The notes under the pieces are model-generated. The model was not told the DNA's origin, did not search any database, and worked only from the letters and a program-made list of their open reading frames with translations. A DNA stretch of 5,543 nt, taken from positions 28,329 to 33,871 of the forward strand of contig DHJN01000099.1 of the NCBI GenBank assembly GCA_002404345.1, read 5' to 3'. Of the stretch, positions 1 to 5,510 are shown one piece after another. The stretch is from Actinobacteria bacterium UBA4719 (lineage in GTDB: Bacteria; Actinomycetota; Actinomycetes; Actinomycetales; Dermatophilaceae). Both the position numbers and the translations under genes were made by a program. How positions within the stretch are numbered: the stretch's first letter is position 1; every line of letters begins with the position of its first letter.

Positions 1-48
1 ACGACCGCGCCGGGCAAGTCCGAACACTCGTCCTCGAAGGCGGCGTGA
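1..48 (+). CDS. C-terminal end of an upstream gene (partial)
   Basis: Frame 1 is open from the left edge to a TGA at 46-48 and reads TTAPGKSEHSSSKAA. The stop shares its last base with the ATG of the next gene (TGATG), the junction style seen throughout this window, which is the main reason to believe it. Fifteen codons are too few to suggest a family. The competing view is that frame 3, also open to the left edge, is the true reading frame here and the next gene starts outside the window. Confidence 0.4.
   Translation, partial: TTAPGKSEHSSSKAA
36..40 (+). promoter_or_regulatory. Ribosome binding site that favours the ATG at 48
   Basis: GAAGG lies 7 bases before the ATG at 48 but only 4 bases before the in-frame GTG at 45. 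The spacing therefore favours ATG 48, which also forms a TGATG overlap with the upstream stop. Confidence 0.45.
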
Positions 49-371
49 TGGCCGGGGTTGGGCCGCTGGACCTGGCGGGCGCGGTGCGGGCGGTGGCGCT
101 GATCCTGGACGGGCAGCCGGTGGAGGTCCTGGGCCTGGAGGGCCGGGGCACGTACCCGCACGAGTCGACCTCGGCTGCGGTCACGGTGTCGGTGCATCTG
201 GACGGTGCGCAAGACGTCGACCACGCGGCGGACCTGCTCGGCCTGGGCGAGGGCGCGGTCCGCTGCGACGACAGCCTCTACTGGCGTTCGGGCCACCGAC
301 AGCCCGGGGTTTACGTCAGCCTCTACGGCCGTGCACGCCAGGGCTCGAGTGTGGCGGGGGTGGGGTCGTGA
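48..371 (+). CDS. Small hypothetical protein upstream of the transfer genes
   Basis: This encodes 107 residues that I do not recognise as a characterised family. It looks like a compact soluble protein: no signal peptide or membrane segment, an alternating hydrophobic N-terminal half (AVALILDGQPVEVLGLEG), a TVSVHLDG strand, an acidic segment (DGAQDVDHAADLLGLGEG), one Cys near residue 72, and a C-terminal YVSLYGRAR stretch. The ATG at 48 is chosen because GAAGG sits 7 bases upstream and it overlaps the previous stop as TGATG; GTG 45 is possible, and the frame is open to the left edge. Its TGA (369-371) overlaps the GTG of the next gene. Small unknown proteins are common just upstream of tra in AICEs, so a role in transfer or its control is plausible, but that is context only. 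Confidence 0.7.
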   Translation: MAGVGPLDLAGAVRAVALILDGQPVEVLGLEGRGTYPHESTSAAVTVSVHLDGAQDVDHAADLLGLGEGAVRCDDSLYWRSGHRQPGVYVSLYGRARQGSSVAGVGS

Positions 372-565
372 GCGTGGTCGCGGTTGCCGTCGTCCTGTCC
401 GCCCTGGTGGTGCTGCTGGTCCGCACCAAGCAGCTCAAGGCCGGCTCCGGGCTGGTCTGCGTGGTTCTCGGGCTGGTGCTGGGCGCGACGTCGGCCGGTC
501 CTGCGGTCAATCAGGGTCTGTCCTCGGGCGGGTCCTGGGTGTGGGCGAAGGTGAGCGCGCTGTGA
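368..565 (+). CDS. Small two-transmembrane protein, possibly a Spd-like plasmid-spread protein
   Basis: The product is 65 residues with two hydrophobic segments, about residues 3-18 (VVAVAVVLSALVVLLV) and 28-47 (GLVCVVLGLVLGATSAGPAV). They are separated by a short basic loop (RTKQLKAG), so a membrane hairpin is likely. The start is GTG 368, overlapping the preceding TGA as GTGA; only a G-rich tract precedes it, so translation probably depends on coupling. Its TGA (563-565) overlaps the GTG of tra. Small membrane proteins beside FtsK-like tra genes in Streptomyces plasmids and AICEs are often Spd proteins, which help spread DNA through recipient mycelium. That assignment here rests on size, topology and position, not on a recognised motif. 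Confidence 0.7.
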   Translation: MSVVAVAVVLSALVVLLVRTKQLKAGSGLVCVVLGLVLGATSAGPAVNQGLSSGGSWVWAKVSAL

Positions 566-2032
566 GCCGCCTCGGCGGCACCCCCCGCGGGTTGACCCCG
601 GTGCGGTTGAATGTGGCCAAGGTCCACGTGCCCCTGTCGGCGGTCCTGGCAGCGTGGGCCGGTCGGCGGTTGGGCGCTGGCGGGTGGTGGCTGCTCCGGC
701 ACCCCTTCGCCGTGGTCGCCGCATTGGTGGTCCTGGTTGGGTGGCGGGTCACGGTCACGTCCGGGCCGGTTCCAGTCCTTGCCGTCGTCAGCGCGTTCAC
801 CCTCGTGCTGCTGGGCTGGCGGCACGTTCACGGCTCCTCGTTCACCGCTCTGGTGGCCTGGCGGGTGCGCGGAACGTGGCGGGCCGCAACGGTGTACCGG
901 TACCTGTGGCAGCCAGCCATGATCACCACCGCCCTCGCGGTCCGGGTCGAGGGCACCGAGTACCTGCCCCGACTCGTGTCCGTCCGCTCGACCGGGTGTG
1001 TCGATGTGGTCCGGGTCCGGATGCTGCCCGGTCAGACCCTGGCCGACTGGGCCGCCAACGCGCCACGGCTCGCGCAGACCTTCGGGGTGGTGGACTGCCG
1101 GGTCCGCTCCGTGCCGAGGCGGGCGCATGACCTGGCGCTGTGGTTCCTGAGCACCGACCCACTGACCGCCCCGGTGGCCCCGTTCGACCCTGCGAACGTG
1201 CCCGACCTGGCCGCCTTGCCCGTCGCGGTGGGGGAGGACGGCCTGGTCCATCGGGTCCGGCTGTTGGGCGCCCACCTGCTGGTCGTCGGTGCGACCGGGT
1301 CCGGCAAGGGCTCCGTGATCTGGTCCCTCATCTGCGCGCTGGCGCCGGGTATCCGGGACGGGCTGGTCCAGGTCTGGGCGGTCGACCCCAAGGGCGGAAT
1401 GGAGCTCGCACCCGGCCGGGCCTTGTTCACCCGGTTCGTCTACGGCGACACCCACGACGGGGACGACAACACTCTCTATGAGCTGGACTTCGCCCACGTC
1501 CTAGAAGACGCGGTCCTTCGTGATGCGCCGCCGCCAAGTCACCCTGCGCGGACGCACCCGCTTGCACACACCGACCGTGGCCGAACCCCTGATCGTGGTC
1601 GTCATCGACGAGCTGGCCTCGCTGACCGCGTACGTGGTCGACCGGGACGCCAAACGACGGATCACCGCCGCCCTCTCCCTGTTGCTGTCCCAAGGCCGGG
1701 CGGTTGGGGTGTCGGTGGTGGGCGCGGTCCAAGACCCCCGCAAGGACGTCGTGTCCATGCGGGACCTGTTCCCGACCCGGATCCTGCTTCGGGTCACCGA
1801 ACCCGAACACGTCGCCCTCACCCTTGGCCAAGGAGCCAGGGACCGAGGAGCCCGCGCCGACCTCATCGACGAAGCGACCCCCGGTGTGGCCTACATCGGC
1901 CAGGACGGGATGAGCGAACCGGTCCGGGTCCGCTTCACCCACGTCACCGACCACGACATCACCGCGCTGACCCAGCGCTACGCACCACGCCCGCTCATAG
2001 CTGTGGCCGGCCCGGTCCAGGACGTGGCCTGA
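562..2032 (+). pseudogene. FtsK/SpoIIIE-like conjugative DNA translocase (Tra), broken by a one-base frameshift
   Basis: This is the septal DNA pump of AICEs, a membrane-anchored ATPase that moves double-stranded DNA between cells. Two frames must be joined: 562 to about 1518 (319 residues), then the +1 frame from about 1519 to the TGA at 2030-2032 (170 residues), giving 489 in all, within the usual AICE Tra range. Visible parts are two membrane segments (about 48-64 and 69-86), Walker A GATGSGKGS (243-251), the FtsK-type WAVDPKGGMEL block (272-282), Walker B LIVVVIDE (343-350) and a downstream VVGAVQDPRKD block (386-395). Reading EDAVL then VMRRRQ across the break restores an uninterrupted family-like sequence, so one extra T at 1517/1518 is the simplest explanation. 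The start GTG 562 overlaps the previous TGA (GTGA), with GAAGG at 547-551. If the shift is real, the ATPase core is split between its Walker motifs. A sequencing error is the main alternative. Confidence 0.85.
1516..1522 (+). other. Frameshift point in tra
   Basis: Upstream coding ends ...GAA GAC GCG GTC CTT in frame 1, and family-like coding resumes as GTG ATG CGC CGC CGC CAA in frame 2 from 1520. Dropping one of the two T bases (1517 or 1518) gives a continuous Glu-Asp-Ala-Val-Leu-Val-Met-Arg-Arg-Arg-Gln. No stop codon follows soon in the unshifted frame, so a naive gene call would run on to 2358. Confidence 0.8.
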
Positions 2033-2358
2033 TGACCACCACCACAGCGCGACGCTCCCGAGCCGGCAGCCTTGCCTGGATGAGCCGGGGAGTCTGCCTC
2101 GACCGGGGCGACCTGCCCTGGATCGCCGAGCCCGAACAGACCACGGCCTGGGAGCGGCTGACCATGGGCGCACTGTGCCAGAACTGCCCCGTGCGGACCG
2201 ACTGCGCCGGGTGCGCCAGCAGGGAGAAGGTCACGGCGGGGTTCTGGGCAGGCAGGCACCGCGACGCCGAGGTCCCCAACCTCTTCGCTGGTCCTGGGTG
2301 GGCCGTCGACCCGCAGCCCGGCCTCGGCGGTCTGGGTGGACTTGGTGGTGCGGCATGA
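2032..2358 (+). CDS. WhiB-like (Wbl) iron-sulfur regulatory protein
   Basis: The product has 108 residues. Four cysteines are arranged as in WhiB-like proteins: C22 followed by a D-L-P-W segment (like the C...DPxLFF of the family), then C49-x2-C52-x5-C58. Next comes G70-F-W-A-G74, corresponding to the family's G[V/I]WGG turn, and basic residues (RHRD). An extra Cys lies at 61. Wbl proteins bind a [4Fe-4S] cluster sensitive to oxygen or nitric oxide and control transcription, often through the principal sigma factor; they occur in actinobacteria, their phages and mobile elements. The tail is glycine-rich with three LGG repeats (98-106). The ATG at 2032 overlaps the tra stop (TGATG), with AGGA at 2019-2022. 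The stop overlaps the rep ATG (ATGA), suggesting it is made with Tra and Rep and may regulate the element. The target is unknown. Confidence 0.85.
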   Translation: MTTTTARRSRAGSLAWMSRGVCLDRGDLPWIAEPEQTTAWERLTMGALCQNCPVRTDCAGCASREKVTAGFWAGRHRDAEVPNLFAGPGWAVDPQPGLGGLGGLGGAA

Positions 2359-3947
2359 CAACTGCGGTCCCGCCGAGCATCACCACGCAGATGGTCCGCA
2401 CCCTGGCGGTCAACGAGTCGGTCTGCGTGCGGCCGGTACTGCGCCGGGTCACCGACCGCGCCACCGGGGCAACCACAACGGTGGCAATCCCGTGCGGGTC
2501 AACCCGTGAATCCCGCTGCCCGGCCTGTGCAACGAAGGCCCGGTGGCTGCGGATGACCCAATGCGCCGAAGGCTGGCACCGCGACGACGAACCCGAAGAA
2601 CCCGACCACATCGACGCCGATCTCGAGGAAACCGACCAGGACGACGACCAGGACCAAGACGACGACGCTGATGACGAGCAGCGTCGAGTGCGCTCGACCC
2701 GTCGCCGCCAGGACGTGTCCGACCTGCCACGGGTCCCGGTGCAGGACCGCACAATTGGCCGTACCTTCACCGCACCATCGGGGGTGAAATACCGACCGAG
2801 CATGTTCGTCACCCTCACCCTGCCCTCCTACGGCAAGGTCATCCCCGGTCGCGGTGTCCCCGTGCACCCGGGGCGGTATGACTACCGGCGCGCCGCGCTG
2901 GACGCGCTGCACTTCCCCAAGCTCGTAGACCGGTGGGTGCAGAACCTGCGCCGGGGCGCCGGGTACAAGGTCCAGCACTTCTCCTGCGTCGAACCACAAC
3001 GCCGCCTCGCACCGCACCTGCACACCGCCCTACGCGGTGCCATCCCCAGGGCGACCGTCAAGGCCGTCACCAAGGGCACGTACCTGCACCTGTGGTGGCC
3101 GCCCTTCGACCTGGCCGTGTACGTCGACCGGCTGCCGATCTGGGACCGCGACGAGCAGTGTTACCGGGACCCGGACACCGGCCTGCCGCTGCAAACCTGG
3201 CGGGAAGCCCTCGACCGGCTCGACGCGGACCAGGACGCGCAGCCGGCGCACGCGATGCGCTTCGGTTCCCAGGTCGACATCAAAGGCATCGACGGCGGCA
3301 GCCCCGACGCGGACCGGGCCGTGCGCTACCTGACCAAGTACCTGACCAAGGCTGTCGGAGAGACCTACACCGACCCCGAGGGCGAGCACGTCGACCCGGC
3401 GTACGAGGCGCACATCGACCGACTGCACGCCGAACTCGCCTACGTGCCCTGCTCTCCGGAGTGCGCCAACTGGCTGCGCTACGGCGTGCAACCCAAGAAC
3501 CCCGGCCCCGGCCTGACCCCCGGCCACTGCGCCAGCAAGGCCCACGACCGCGAACACCTCGGCCTGGGCGGACGCCGCGTCCTCGTGTCGCGGAAGTGGT
3601 CTGGCAAGACCCTGACCGAACACCGCGCCGACCGGGCCGCCGTCGTCCGCCAGGTCCTGCAAGCCGCCGGGATCGACGCCCCCGAAGCCGACCGCCTGTC
3701 CGTCGACGTGCTGCACGAGGACGGCCAGCCCCGCTTCGTCTGGGACGACCTACCCGTCACCGGAGCCGACTACACCCAAGTGCTCGTCACCTCGGTCATG
3801 GAACGCCGCCGCTGGCGCGCCCAATATGAGACCGCCAAACAAGCCGCCCTCGAACGCGACGGCCCACCTGTGGACAACCGTTCGGCAACCACAACACCAA
3901 CCAAGGACCGGCATCGCCTCGACATCCCAGCGACAGGAACCCGATGA
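2355..3947 (+). CDS. RepSA-like rolling-circle replication initiator
   Basis: This 530-residue protein resembles the initiator of pSAM2-type elements, which nicks the excised circle and starts rolling-circle replication. It shows an N-terminal Cys cluster (C47, C55-x2-C58, C70), initiator motif I as FVTLTLPSYG (151-160), and the HUH metal-binding motif as HLH at 221-223. RYLTKYLTK (324-332) carries the likely nicking tyrosine, Y325 or Y329. A second Cys region, CSPEC (366-370) with H391/C392, is followed by GGRRVLVSRKWSGKTL (405-420), typical of the family. An Asp/Glu-rich insert lies at about 77-109. ATG 2355 is chosen because it overlaps the upstream stop (ATGA) and residues follow the family from there; the longer frame from 2175 only reads a shadow of the WhiB-like gene. 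It has only a weak GGTGG upstream, so coupling is likely. The TGA overlaps the xis ATG. I could not identify a nick site or double-strand origin. Confidence 0.9.
   Translation: MTTAVPPSITTQMVRTLAVNESVCVRPVLRRVTDRATGATTTVAIPCGSTRESRCPACATKARWLRMTQCAEGWHRDDEPEEPDHIDADLEETDQDDDQDQDDDADDEQRRVRSTRRRQDVSDLPRVPVQDRTIGRTFTAPSGVKYRPSMFVTLTLPSYGKVIPGRGVPVHPGRYDYRRAALDALHFPKLVDRWVQNLRRGAGYKVQHFSCVEPQRRLAPHLHTALRGAIPRATVKAVTKGTYLHLWWPPFDLAVYVDRLPIWDRDEQCYRDPDTGLPLQTWREALDRLDADQDAQPAHAMRFGSQVDIKGIDGGSPDADRAVRYLTKYLTKAVGETYTDPEGEHVDPAYEAHIDRLHAELAYVPCSPECANWLRYGVQPKNPGPGLTPGHCASKAHDREHLGLGGRRVLVSRKWSGKTLTEHRADRAAVVRQVLQAAGIDAPEADRLSVDVLHEDGQPRFVWDDLPVTGADYTQVLVTSVMERRRWRAQYETAKQAALERDGPPVDNRSATTTPTKDRHRLDIPATGTR
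2637..2678 (+). repeat. Asp-rich low-complexity tract inside rep
   Basis: GAC/GAT/GAA/GAG/CAG-type codons encode residues 95-108 of Rep, which are nearly all Asp with Gln, Ala and Glu. The tract extends an acidic stretch that begins near residue 77 and is followed by a basic one (RRVRSTRRR, 110-118). It is probably a flexible linker between the N-terminal Cys cluster and the HUH nuclease domain. Confidence 0.7.
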
Positions 3948-4192
3948 AACCTCCGCCCATCCCGGTCGCCAGCCACGCGGCCGAACTGCTCACCATCGAG
4001 CAGGCCGCCGACCGGATCAGCATGAGCGTCCGCTACGTCCGCCGCCTCATCGCCGAACGCCGGATCGTGTTCTACCGACTCGGGCGCAGCGTCCGAATCG
4101 CCCCCGCCGACCTGACCGCACTCATCGCATCCGGCCGTGTCGAACCCATCACGTCGGCATCTGTGTGGAATGAAGTCAGGAGGGTGGCCTAG
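3944..4192 (+). CDS. xis: Excisionase (Xis), small helix-turn-helix DNA-binding protein
   Basis: The product has 82 residues with a MerR/excisionase-type helix-turn-helix domain (HTH_17 style) at about residues 16-63. Key pieces are LTIEQAADRISMSVRYVRRLIAERRI, which gives the helices, and FYRLGRSVRIAPADLTALI, which gives the wing and closing helix; each is a single continuous run in the protein. Such proteins bind the att region and direct the integrase toward excision. ATG 3944 overlaps the rep stop (ATGA) and has AGGA at 3935-3938. Its TAG shares one base with the GTG of int. Placement between rep and int matches the rep-xis-int cassette of pSAM2. The domain is also shared by small transcription regulators, but the context makes Xis by far the best call. 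Confidence 0.88.
   Translation: MKPPPIPVASHAAELLTIEQAADRISMSVRYVRRLIAERRIVFYRLGRSVRIAPADLTALIASGRVEPITSASVWNEVRRVA
4178..4184 (+). promoter_or_regulatory. Strong ribosome binding site of int
   Basis: AGGAGGG lies 7 bases before the GTG at 4192 and inside the end of xis. It is the best Shine-Dalgarno in the window and fixes the int start at GTG 4192 (TAGTG overlap with the xis stop). Confidence 0.85.
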
Positions 4193-5376
4193 TGACTCAA
4201 CATCGGCGTCAGTTCGGCAGCATTCGCAAACTGCCTTCCGGCCGGTTTCAGGTTCGCTATCCCGGCCCGGATGGGCGGACGCGGGCTGCCCCACGGACAT
4301 TCCCACGCAAGGACGAGGCACGGCGTTGGCTGACCTTCGCTGAAGCGCAGATGATCCGGGGCGAGTGGATCGACCCCGACCACGGAAAGGTCATCCTCGC
4401 GGACTATGCACGGATGTGGATTCAGGAACGACCCAAGCTCAGACCCCGAACCGTGGAGCTATACAGCCTTCTGCTGCGGCTTCATATCGCCCCGTACCTG
4501 GGTGCGGTTGAGATCGGACAACTCTCCACACCCATGGTTCGCAGTTGGCGAGCCGAGCTGGGCCAGAAGTCCTCGGACGTCATGGCTGCGAAGGCATACC
4601 GGTTGCTGCGCGCCGTGCTCAACACCGCCGTCCGCGAGGATGAGCTGATCCGAGTAAACCCCTGCCGCGTTCCGGGGGCCGACAAGGAGAACAGCGCGGA
4701 AAGACCGGTACTCACCATCGTCCAGGTGCTAACGCTCGCCAAGGCCGTTCCCGAGCGTTACATGGCGATGATTGTGCTGTCCACGTTCGCATGTCTGCGC
4801 TGGGGGGAGGCCATCGCCCTGCAGCGGGACGATGTCGACCTAGCTGCGAGGACGGTTAGCGTGACCAAGGCGTACAGCGAGCTCAATGGATCGGTCCTCG
4901 TAGTGGGACCAACGAAATCCCGAGCCGGGGTGCGCACTGTGAGCCTCCCAGCACTCGTGGTGCCGTACATGCAGGATCACCTAGCGAACTTCACTCCGGC
5001 CGGAGACAAGGCGCTGATCTTCACCGGAGCGAAAGGTGGCGCGCTCCGGCGATCGAACTTCCGCACCGGCACCCGGTGGGGCGAGACGTGCAAGGCGCTC
5101 GGATTCCCAGGACTGCATTTCCATGATCTACGGCACACCGGCAACACGCTGGCGGCACAGACCGGCACTAGCCTCCGTGACCTGATGACGAGGATGGGGC
5201 ATGACAGCCCTCGGGCAGCGCTGATCTACCAGCACGCCAGCTCGGGTGCGGACCGTGCGATAGCAGACGCCCTTGACCTGCTCATCGCAGCGACGGAAGA
5301 GCCCGCAGACAAGCCCGGCGCCGAGTATGACGAAGGCGCCGACGGGACCGGCCAGAACACTGACCTGGTCGGCTAG
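4192..5376 (+). CDS. int: Tyrosine recombinase (phage-type integrase)
   Basis: This 394-residue protein catalyses site-specific integration and, with Xis, excision at the tRNA att site. An N-terminal arm-DNA-binding segment (about 7-60, GSIRKLPSGRFQVRY onward) is followed by a SAM-like core-binding domain (about 66-160) and a catalytic domain (about 172-365). All active-site residues are visible: R203 in CLRWGE, K242 in TKSR, H311 and R314 in HDLRHT, H337 in GHDS, and the nucleophile Y346 in LIYQH. The usual Gly before Leu-Arg in the first motif is Cys here, a minor change. The acidic tail (369-394) is beyond the catalytic core. GTG 4192 has an excellent SD at 4178-4184. The gene is intact and ends 91 bases from the 3' end of the tRNA gene, the standard arrangement. 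Its third positions look less G/C-biased than tra and rep. Confidence 0.95.
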   Translation: MTQHRRQFGSIRKLPSGRFQVRYPGPDGRTRAAPRTFPRKDEARRWLTFAEAQMIRGEWIDPDHGKVILADYARMWIQERPKLRPRTVELYSLLLRLHIAPYLGAVEIGQLSTPMVRSWRAELGQKSSDVMAAKAYRLLRAVLNTAVREDELIRVNPCRVPGADKENSAERPVLTIVQVLTLAKAVPERYMAMIVLSTFACLRWGEAIALQRDDVDLAARTVSVTKAYSELNGSVLVVGPTKSRAGVRTVSLPALVVPYMQDHLANFTPAGDKALIFTGAKGGALRRSNFRTGTRWGETCKALGFPGLHFHDLRHTGNTLAAQTGTSLRDLMTRMGHDSPRAALIYQHASSGADRAIADALDLLIAATEEPADKPGAEYDEGADGTGQNTDLVG

Positions 5377-5395
5377 TGGCACGTAGATGGCACGT
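5377..5395 (+). repeat. Two direct repeats TGGCACGT, candidate integrase arm-binding sites
   Basis: TGGCACGT occurs at 5377-5384 and again at 5388-5395, separated by AGA. The 11-bp period puts both copies on about the same face of the helix. The first copy begins immediately after the int stop codon. Short direct repeats between int and the tRNA-borne core site are where tyrosine integrases of integrative elements bind with their N-terminal domain, so arm sites are the likely role. The repeat is seen in the sequence; the binding is inferred. Confidence 0.6.
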
Positions 5396-5421
5396 TTGGC
5401 CTGGCGTCGCCCGAATTGAGG

Positions 5422-5464
5422 ACGGCCAGATCAGGGGATTGTGCCTCTGACCTGGCCGTTCTTT
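5422..5464 (+). terminator. Probable rho-independent terminator of int
   Basis: Two 16-base arms (5422-5437 and 5444-5459) pair with one A-C mismatch and one G-U pair around a 6-base loop (ATTGTG), and are followed by TCTTT (5460-5464). The hairpin lies 46 bases after the int stop and 8 bases before the 3' end of the convergent tRNA gene. The T-tract is on the int side, so int is the main client; the same hairpin could also help stop tRNA transcription, although no T-run follows it on that strand. An alternative is a protein-binding inverted repeat in the att region. Confidence 0.7.
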
Positions 5465-5467
5465 GGG

Positions 5468-5510
5468 TGGAGACACGGGGAATCGAACCCCGGACCTCCT
5501 GCTTGCAAAG
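5468..5510. other. Probable attachment-site core (att) in the 3' half of tRNA-Ala
   Basis: AICE tyrosine integrases usually recombine in the 3' part of a tRNA gene, from the anticodon region to the 3' end, and the element carries a copy of that part so the tRNA stays whole after integration. An intact integrase followed by an intact tRNA with its 3' end facing int fits that pattern. The exact core limits cannot be set because the other att copy is not in the window; the right limit given is only the anticodon loop. Confidence 0.55.

Noticed and set aside
511..1497. Long minus-strand open frame opposite tra, and similar ones opposite rep
   Set aside because: They are Gly/Pro/Arg/Asp-rich shadows created by GC-rich third positions, without recognisable domains, and lie wholly opposite well-supported genes.
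1516..1522. Programmed +1 ribosomal frameshift as the primary explanation for the tra break
   Set aside because: CTT CGT lacks a stop or rare-codon stall site in the A position and a clear stimulatory element, and CTT to TTC re-pairing is poor. Mutation or sequence error is simpler.
2175..2354. N-terminal extension of Rep from 2175
   Set aside because: The 60 extra residues are Arg/Pro-rich and overlap the conserved Cys region of the WhiB-like gene in another frame. Family-like sequence starts at ATG 2355, which also forms an ATGA overlap.
205..2358. A 717-codon open frame on the plus strand
   Set aside because: It joins a shadow of the first two genes, the Tra N-terminal half, about 170 out-of-frame residues and the WhiB-like gene. 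The tra start at 562 and separate WhiB-like start at 2032 explain it.
2933..3829. 298-codon plus-strand frame inside rep
   Set aside because: It is dominated by Arg, Pro and Gly and overlaps the Rep catalytic domain in another frame; it is a shadow.
3826..4173. 115-codon plus-strand frame across the rep-xis junction
   Set aside because: Its Arg/Pro/His-rich composition is typical of a shadow frame, and xis with its clear helix-turn-helix accounts for the region.
5128..5476. Minus-strand open frames opposite the end of int and the att region
   Set aside because: They lie antisense to the conserved integrase active site or across the terminator, with no start signal or domain of their own.
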